A stretch of 64,000 nt of DNA, from assembly GCF_019429485.1 (NCBI RefSeq), contig NZ_JAHXZN010000001.1, forward strand, positions 372,001-436,000, given 5' to 3'. Below, piece by piece: positions 59,011 to 64,000 of the stretch. Position 1 is the stretch's first letter; every line of letters starts with the position of its first letter. Made by a program: the position numbers and the translations under genes. Source of the stretch: Sphingomonas citri (GTDB lineage Bacteria; Pseudomonadota; Alphaproteobacteria; Sphingomonadales; Sphingomonadaceae). The notes under the pieces were generated by a model, which ran no database searches, was not told the DNA's origin, and saw only the letters and a list, made by a program, of their open reading frames with translations.

Positions 59011-59088
59011 TGGGGCGATCGACGGGACTTGAACCCGCGACCCTCGGTACCACAAACCGATGCTCTAACCAACTGAGCTACGATCGCC
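59011..59088 (-). tRNA. tRNA-His (anticodon GTG), CCA encoded
   Basis: Acceptor stem GCGATCG/CGATCGC; D-arm TAGCTCAGTTGGTTAGAGC; anticodon loop TTGTGGT (GTG, His); T-arm GCGGGTTCAAGTCCCG. The extra 5' G(-1) opposite C73, unique to tRNA-His, is visible at 59088, and CCA is encoded at 59013-59011. Confidence 0.95.
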
Positions 59089-59135
59089 GCGAAGGCCGGT
59101 CCCCTAGCGGGGCGCGTGGCCTCTCGTCAAGGCGC

Positions 59136-59855
59136 TCAGAATCTTCCTTCCACCGCGAAGGTGCGCGCCGCACCGTTGGCGACGAAGCCGCCAGCGTCGA
59201 GCCGCGCCGCGACCGTCGGGTCGGTCGGCACCAGGGTCAGCTCGGCGCGGTAGCGGCCGTCCGGCCACAGCCGCAGGTTGACGCCCTCGCCCGCCCCGCT
59301 GCTCAGCGGCAACAGCAGCGCGCCCGCGTCGCAGCGCGCCGCGCCGCTGATCGCGCCGGGCAGCGGCTGGCCGAGGAACTGCCCCGACAGCGTCGCGCGG
59401 ACGCGGCCCTCGGCCTGCTCGCACGCAGAATCGACGAAGCGCACGGTGACGTCGTCGAGGTCGAGCGCGGTCACGGGCAACGGACGGAAGGCGTTGCCGG
59501 GCGTCAGCGGCCCGCGCGCGCCGATGATCGCGGCGCGGTTGCGCGCCAGCTCGACCGTGCCCGACAGCTGGCGCGACGGATCGGCGCCCGCGCCTTCCAG
59601 CGCGATCCGGGCGCGGCCGATCAGCAACGCGAGCGGCGATACGCCGGCGTCGAGATCGCCCAGCGCTATGTCGCCGAAGCGCGCCTCGACCAGCCGGCCC
59701 GACCACAGGCTGCCGGTCACCTCGCGCGCGGTGAAACCCTGCGCGTCGAGCCCGGCCCAGCCGAGCGCCAGTCGCATCGGCAGGAAGGTCAGCACCGCCA
59801 GCACGAACAGCGCGATGAAGAGCGCGCGGCGCCCGGTAGCGAGCCGGATCCGCAT
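59136..59855 (-). CDS. gspN: Type II secretion system protein N
   Basis: Inner-membrane-anchored accessory subunit of the type II secretion machine. The 239-aa protein has one N-terminal helix (RALFIALFVLAVLTFLPM), then WAGLDAQGFTAREVTGSLWSG and a periplasmic beta domain, matching PF01203. The ATG at 59855 overlaps the gspM stop (TGATG); a GTG one codon earlier is possible. Last gene of the gsp run here. Confidence 0.87.
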   Translation of the reverse strand: MRIRLATGRRALFIALFVLAVLTFLPMRLALGWAGLDAQGFTAREVTGSLWSGRLVEARFGDIALGDLDAGVSPLALLIGRARIALEGAGADPSRQLSGTVELARNRAAIIGARGPLTPGNAFRPLPVTALDLDDVTVRFVDSACEQAEGRVRATLSGQFLGQPLPGAISGAARCDAGALLLPLSSGAGEGVNLRLWPDGRYRAELTLVPTDPTVAARLDAGGFVANGAARTFAVEGRF

Positions 59856-60331
59856 CACTCGCCCCGCTGGCGCAGGCTGAGCTGCGCGGTGACGCTGCCC
59901 GCGCCGCTGCCGGTGACGCTGAGCGAGTCAACCAGGATGCCCTCCTGCTCCAGTCCCGCGACCCAGCGCATCAGCGCCCCGGCGCGCGCGCTGGTGATCG
60001 AGGTGCGGACCTGATCGGGCGCGACCACGTCGAGCGAGGCCAAAGCGAAACCCGCCGCATCGGCGCGCGCGCGCACCACGTCGGCGAGCGAGCCGCCGAG
60101 CGCGGTGGGGCCACGGCGCTGGAGCGACTTGACCTGGGTGAGCCCGCTCTGCGCCGCCCCCAGCCGCACCACCGCGTCGGTATAGCGCGCCCGCGACGAC
60201 GAGAGGCCATTGCGCACCGGCAGGATCACCGCCGCCCAGATCAGCGTGAGGACCAGCAGCACGACCATCACCGCGATCAGCCGCCGCTCGCGCAGCGAGC
60301 GCGACTCGAACCAGGCGCGCGCGGGGTTCAC
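59855..60331 (-). CDS. gspM: Type II secretion system protein M
   Basis: A 158-aa bitopic inner-membrane protein with one helix near the N-terminus (LIAVMVVLLVLTLIWAAVIL) and a periplasmic ferredoxin-like domain. It partners GspL in the inner-membrane platform. GTG start at 60331, overlapping the gspL stop. Similarity is weak, as usual for GspM; its position between L and N supports the call. Confidence 0.85.
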   Translation of the reverse strand: MNPARAWFESRSLRERRLIAVMVVLLVLTLIWAAVILPVRNGLSSSRARYTDAVVRLGAAQSGLTQVKSLQRRGPTALGGSLADVVRARADAAGFALASLDVVAPDQVRTSITSARAGALMRWVAGLEQEGILVDSLSVTGSGAGSVTAQLSLRQRGE

Positions 60332-61413
60332 GGCCGCACCGTCATGTCGCCGGTGAGCCGGTTGTTGGCCTGCTGGAACACGCTCGACTCCACCGTGAAG
60401 CCCGCGCCGGCGAGCCGCTGCTTGATCGTATTGGCCTGCGCCTCGCCGGCGAGCGAGAGCGACACGCGCAGCGATCCGTTAGGCTCAAACTGGAGCGCGG
60501 TGACCTCGCTCTCCGGCACCGCGTCGACGATCGCGTAGATCGCCGCGGCGGTGCGAGTGAAGCCCTGCCCCGGTCCGCGCAGCCGCGTCAGCCGCTCGCC
60601 GAGCAAGCGTGCCGAGTCGCCCGCGTTCGCACCGCGCGGCAGCGCCTGGCGCGCCACCGTGTCGGCCTGCGCCTCGATCGCGTCGGCGCCGAAGGAATAA
60701 CGCAGGATCCGCACCAGATCGATCGCGAGCGTGGCGAGCAGGATGCAGCCGACCAGCACCGCCATGCGGCGCAGCAATGCCCAGTCGACCACGCGCTGGC
60801 GCCGCCGCGCGAAGGCGCCTTGGCGCAGGTCGATCGCGGGCGCGGCGATCGCGGCGACCGCGGCGCCGCGCACCGCGTCGCGCGCGAGCGGCGACGGGCG
60901 CTCGCCCCCGGTGATCAGCTCGGTGAGCAGCGGCTCGTCGGCCCAGCCGCTGGTGCGGCCGCGCACCACCCGCTGTCCCGGCAGATCGGCGGCGACATAG
61001 CCCGCCTCCGGCACGGGCAGCAGCAGCGGCGCGGGAACGATCGCGCCCGGGTCGATCCCGGCCCGCGCGAGCGACTCCAGCCAGGCTGCCATGCGCGCCG
61101 GCGCCACCACCGCGATCGCGCGCTCGCCGCCCTTCTCACCCCCCACCGCGACGTGGAGCTCCTGCGCCGGCTCGGCAGTGGCGTCACTCACCACCACGCG
61201 CGCCGCGGCGAGCGCCTGCGCGGGTGAGCGGGCGGGCAGCTCGGCCCAGTGGAGCGTCACCGCGTCGGCGGGGGCCACGGCGATAACCGGCACTTCCTCG
61301 TCGCGCACAGGGACACCCTCGCCCTCGCGCTCGACCTGGTCGTCGCGGATCCGCCACCAGCGCCACGGCTGGTCGTCGGCAGGGGGCAGGAAGAGGAGCG
61401 TGGCAGCGGTCAT
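60328..61413 (-). CDS. gspL: Type II secretion system protein L
   Basis: A 361-aa inner-membrane platform protein. An N-terminal cytoplasmic actin-like domain (WRWWRIRDDQVEREGEG, then LHWAELPARSPAQALAAARVVVSD) is followed by a membrane helix (RRMAVLVGCILLATLAIDLV) and a periplasmic domain ending TVESSVFQQANNRLTGDMTV. It links the ATPase GspE to GspM. ATG at 61413 overlaps the gspK stop. Confidence 0.88.
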   Translation of the reverse strand: MTAATLLFLPPADDQPWRWWRIRDDQVEREGEGVPVRDEEVPVIAVAPADAVTLHWAELPARSPAQALAAARVVVSDATAEPAQELHVAVGGEKGGERAIAVVAPARMAAWLESLARAGIDPGAIVPAPLLLPVPEAGYVAADLPGQRVVRGRTSGWADEPLLTELITGGERPSPLARDAVRGAAVAAIAAPAIDLRQGAFARRRQRVVDWALLRRMAVLVGCILLATLAIDLVRILRYSFGADAIEAQADTVARQALPRGANAGDSARLLGERLTRLRGPGQGFTRTAAAIYAIVDAVPESEVTALQFEPNGSLRVSLSLAGEAQANTIKQRLAGAGFTVESSVFQQANNRLTGDMTVRP

Positions 61414-62372
61414 GGCGCATCTCCCCATTGCCGCGTCACGAGCCGGACGGGAAGGGTCCGCGCGTCGATCAATCCCTGTTCGTGCAATTCCGCGGTGCCG
61501 AGCGTCACGTCGACGCGCAGCGCGAACCATACGGTCTTGACGCTGGTCGACTGCGCGGCGCCGACCTGCGAGGCGCCGCCGCTCTGGGTCGAGAGCTGTG
61601 CCCACATCTGGTCGACGGTCGACCATCCGTTGGGCGGCCGGCGCAGCAGCACGCCCTGCGCCGCCTCGACGCTGAGCGACTCGCCCACCAGCATCGCCAG
61701 CAGCGGTGCCTGCTCGGGCAGCATTGTGTTGACGTTGAAGACGTTGCGCTGCGCCAGCGGCAGCGTGCAGAGGTAGGGACGAAGCACGCGATACACTTCG
61801 GGCGTGACGCCGCGCACCCCGCGCAGCTCGCTGACGTCCGCCATCAGCACGCCCGCTGTGCGATAGCCGCGATAGTCGTTGTCCTCGGCGCCGCCGGGGA
61901 GCGGGCTGTCGTCACTGTCGATCCAGTCGGCCGCCGCCGCGGCGACGCGGTCGCCGTCGGGCACACGCAACAGCCGCGCCAGCCGCTGGAATTGCTGGAG
62001 CGACTCGATGTTGACGGCGTAGCTGCCGTCGGGTGCGCGCAGGACGAGGCTGTTGAGGTTGAAGCAATTGCCGCCGTCGGTGACGCGCGCGGTGGCGGAA
62101 CCGCCCGGGATCGGCAGGCCGAACGGCCGACCGCTCCATCCCCCGGTCAGCGCGACCCGGTCGCGTGCCTGGCTCAGCAGCGAGGTCACGCGCGTGGTCG
62201 CCAGCGTCTCGGCGGCATAGGCGTAGCCGCGCGCGGCGTCGAGCGCGACCGCGTTGGCCGCCAGCCGGGTCGACAGCCGCAGCCGCTCGAGCGCGCTGGC
62301 CGCCATGACGGAGATCACCGCGACGAGCAGCAGCACCGTCAGCAGCGCGGCGCCGCGCTCACCGTGGCGCAT
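61410..62372 (-). CDS. gspK: Type II secretion system minor pseudopilin K
   Basis: A 320-aa minor pseudopilin at the pilus tip. The prepilin N-terminus RHGERGAALLTVLLLVAVISV lacks the canonical +5 Glu, as expected for GspK; NCFNLNSLV and ADWIDSDDSPLPGGAEDNDY are conserved calcium-binding-region motifs. The ATG at 62372 lies within the gspJ end. An in-frame GTG just upstream is an alternative. Confidence 0.9.
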   Translation of the reverse strand: MRHGERGAALLTVLLLVAVISVMAASALERLRLSTRLAANAVALDAARGYAYAAETLATTRVTSLLSQARDRVALTGGWSGRPFGLPIPGGSATARVTDGGNCFNLNSLVLRAPDGSYAVNIESLQQFQRLARLLRVPDGDRVAAAAADWIDSDDSPLPGGAEDNDYRGYRTAGVLMADVSELRGVRGVTPEVYRVLRPYLCTLPLAQRNVFNVNTMLPEQAPLLAMLVGESLSVEAAQGVLLRRPPNGWSTVDQMWAQLSTQSGGASQVGAAQSTSVKTVWFALRVDVTLGTAELHEQGLIDARTLPVRLVTRQWGDAP

Positions 62373-63063
62373 CGTCACCTCCCGGCACCCGCGCCGGCGC
62401 GCCCGACCCCGGCGACACCGTGCCGCCGCCCGCGCCGCCACCCGGCGCTCCGCTGCCGCTCTCCTGCACGCGCCCCGCGCCGGTGCCGACGAGGAACAAC
62501 AGCCGGTACAGCCGCGAGTCGGCGCGGGTCACCACCAGCTCCACCGCCTGGGGCAGTGCGGCGCGCGGGTTGCCCTGCCAGGTGTCACTCCAGGCGCCCC
62601 GATAGCGGAAGCGCAGCTGCACCGTGCGCACGCGGTCGAGCAGCAGCGCCGGCGGCAGTGCCGCCGCACCGTCGAGCGCCGGATAAGCGACACGCTCGAG
62701 GCCGTCGCCGGCGAGGCGATATTCCACTTTCTGGAGCTCGGCGCGCGGGGCCTGATCGGGGTTGCTCCACCCGGCGCGGACCAGCCGCAGCAGCGGCGTC
62801 GCGGCGGCATCGCCGCTGAAGGCGGGCAGCAGCACGCCGTTCACGTCGCGCGTGTTGCGATCCTGCGCCTGGGCCAGGTCGGCGGTGAGGATCGAAGAGA
62901 GCCGGCTCAGTGCGCCGGTGTCGTCGAGCGCGACCTCGCTCGCGCCCTGCGCGCGCACGCTGAAGGCGAGCAGCGCGACGCCCGCGGCCGCGATCATGCC
63001 GAAGATCATCAGCGCGATCATCACCTCGACCAAAGTGAAGCCGGCGTCGCGACGCGTGCTCAT
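62359..63063 (-). CDS. gspJ: Type II secretion system minor pseudopilin J
   Basis: A 234-aa minor pseudopilin. The prepilin peptidase site AG/FTLVEVMIALMIFGMIAA is clear. The C-terminus carries an unusual Gly/Ser/Pro-rich tail (QESGSGAPGGGAGGG). ATG at 63063 overlaps the gspI stop. Confidence 0.9.
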   Translation of the reverse strand: MSTRRDAGFTLVEVMIALMIFGMIAAAGVALLAFSVRAQGASEVALDDTGALSRLSSILTADLAQAQDRNTRDVNGVLLPAFSGDAAATPLLRLVRAGWSNPDQAPRAELQKVEYRLAGDGLERVAYPALDGAAALPPALLLDRVRTVQLRFRYRGAWSDTWQGNPRAALPQAVELVVTRADSRLYRLLFLVGTGAGRVQESGSGAPGGGAGGGTVSPGSGAPARVPGGDDAPR

Positions 63064-63449
63064 CCCGCCACGTCCACCGACAGCGCGGGCGCTGGCGGGC
63101 GTACCATCGTCATGCGGCCGAGCACCGCGCCGCTGGAATCGCTCACGCTGACGTCGACCCGCATCACGTCGCCGTCGCCGAGCGGCTGTACCTCGCGCAC
63201 CCAGGTCCAGGCGCGGCCGCCGTTCTGCTCCACGCCGGAGGAGCGCCCCCGCACGGGCGGCTCGGCGTCGGTCACTGCCTCGATCGCGACGTTGCGCGCC
63301 ACCGCCTGCGCCAGCAGCGTCGCCGAGAGGATGCCGGTCGAGCGGATGGTCTGCCCCTCCAGCCGGATCAGCGCCAGCGCGGCGAGGCTGAACACCGCCA
63401 GCGCCACCATGATCTCGATCAGCGTGAAGCCGCGCTCAGCCCGCGACAT
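63060..63449 (-). CDS. gspI: Type II secretion system minor pseudopilin I
   Basis: A 129-aa minor pseudopilin. Cleavage site RG/FTLIEIMVALAVFSLAAL, and the conserved GspI stretch ARNVAIEAVT. Start overlaps gspH. Confidence 0.9.
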   Translation of the reverse strand: MSRAERGFTLIEIMVALAVFSLAALALIRLEGQTIRSTGILSATLLAQAVARNVAIEAVTDAEPPVRGRSSGVEQNGGRAWTWVREVQPLGDGDVMRVDVSVSDSSGAVLGRMTMVRPPAPALSVDVAG

Positions 63450-63912
63450 GCGCGCGCCCGTCGGGCTCGATCACGACGTCGGTGCGCGCGCCCTCGCGCG
63501 TCAGCGTGATCGTCAGCGGGCGGTCGGCCAGCCCGGTGGTGTCGAAGGTGACGCGCTCACGCACCAACCCCGCGGCCGCGGTGCCGGGACGCCACTGCTC
63601 GACCCCGAGCGGCGGCTCCATCGGCGACCAGCGCCCGCCGCGCCACTGGTCGAAGCCGTAGCCGGTCTCGGTCACCCACAGGCTGACGGGACGCGACTCG
63701 ACGATCGCGGCATCGTGCGCGCTGCGCGCGCGGGCGGCGAAGCGCGCCGCCTCGTCCGCCAACCGGCCGCGCGTATCGGGCATGGCGAGCACCGCCGCGG
63801 CCGAGGCGAGACCGATGACGGTGATCACGACCATGAGCTCGATGAGGGTGAAGCCGCTGGAGGGGCGCGAAGGCCCGCGGCGCTGCACGCGCGCTGCTCG
63901 TGCTTTCACCAC
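63436..63912 (-). CDS. gspH: Type II secretion system minor pseudopilin H
   Basis: A 158-aa minor pseudopilin. Cleavage site SG/FTLIELMVVITVIGLASA, then VLAMPDTRGRLADEAARF, typical of GspH. The GTG at 63912 is chosen because AGGAG lies eight bases upstream; GTG 63909 or ATG 63933 (inside a REP-like unit) are alternatives. Genes C-G of the system presumably lie to the right of the window. Confidence 0.85.
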   Translation of the reverse strand: MVKARAARVQRRGPSRPSSGFTLIELMVVITVIGLASAAAVLAMPDTRGRLADEAARFAARARSAHDAAIVESRPVSLWVTETGYGFDQWRGGRWSPMEPPLGVEQWRPGTAAAGLVRERVTFDTTGLADRPLTITLTREGARTDVVIEPDGRAHVAG

Positions 63913-63928
63913 CGTCCCCTCTCCTGCC

Positions 63929-64000
63929 GTCATCCCGGACTTGTTCCGGGATCCACTGTTCCGCAGGAGCCGCGGCTCCGGAATGCGCGGACGAGTGGAT
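63929..64000. repeat. REP-like repeat, family 'GTCATCCCGGA', cut by window end
   Basis: GCCGTCATCCCGGACTTGTTCCGGGATCC followed by CACTGTTCCGC...; the downstream GAGTGGAT suggests the facing arm is just beyond position 64000. Confidence 0.75.

Noticed and set aside
59011..59088. tRNA-His as an integration site
   Set aside because: No partial repeat of its 3' end and no integrase gene is visible nearby.

Overview
The window comes from a high-GC (roughly 70%) alphaproteobacterium, almost certainly a Sphingomonas-like member of the Sphingomonadales. This is inferred from the gene set: TonB-dependent receptors with sphingomonad-type plugs, a complete Entner-Doudoroff block with no phosphofructokinase in sight, a cobA/DUF2849/cysI/DUF934/cysH sulfate-assimilation run, a GTTC-N7-GTTC alphaproteobacterial SOS box at recA, and REP-like hairpin repeats in many intergenic gaps. 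It reads as ordinary chromosome. No prophage, transposase gene, CRISPR array or rRNA is seen.

Layout. 1-2750: the start of purF, a histone-deacetylase-family amidohydrolase and an HSL-type esterase. 2852-6936: siroheme and sulfite/APS reduction genes, interrupted at 3949-4083 by an inverted-repeat element. 7066-11518: a DUF4403 lipoprotein, a lone receiver protein, a lone GAF protein, and an L,D-transpeptidase with a proline-rich lipoprotein. 11759-17313: a leucine-catabolic operon (ivd, mccB, mccA, maoC) that is split between mccB and mccA by a 457-bp element carrying a DUF559 (Vsr-like) nuclease gene. 17545-22818: a LysR regulator, a TonB receptor, a GST and a methyltransferase. 22954-29229: recA, an enoyl-CoA hydratase, ispE, a TPR protein and ETF-QO. 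29359-34102: a UDG-like protein, a soluble lytic transglycosylase, moaB, a VOC protein and a radical SAM protein. 34229-34500: a decayed gene fragment. 34595-41938: dnaE, an HdeD-like protein, glutathione peroxidase, a GNAT, and lolD with lolC/E. 42409-45541: a second TonB receptor divergent from a heat-shock hsp20 gene. 45642-49685: an MCP, pyrG and secG. 49896-57669: a MarR-like regulator, an SH3-only protein, argC and the Entner-Doudoroff genes zwf, pgl, edd, glk and eda. 57865-59088: leucine dehydrogenase and tRNA-His(GTG). 59136-63912: type II secretion genes gspN to gspH, read right to left.

How the genes connect. Leucine dehydrogenase, isovaleryl-CoA dehydrogenase, methylcrotonyl-CoA carboxylase and ETF-QO form most of a leucine oxidation route that feeds electrons to ubiquinone. 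The zwf-eda block gives glucose oxidation through KDPG. The cobA-cysH block makes siroheme and reduces sulfate to sulfide.

Most notable observations. (1) Two structurally related inverted-repeat elements share hairpins with compensatory base changes; one carries a DUF559 nuclease gene and the other is empty. (2) hsp20 has a near-consensus sigma-32 promoter followed directly by a three-hairpin leader whose last hairpin covers the Shine-Dalgarno, a ROSE-like RNA thermometer. (3) A possible non-coding RNA with an intrinsic terminator lies upstream of lolC/E. (4) Several REP families are present, one of which encodes the C-terminal tail of the deacetylase-like protein.
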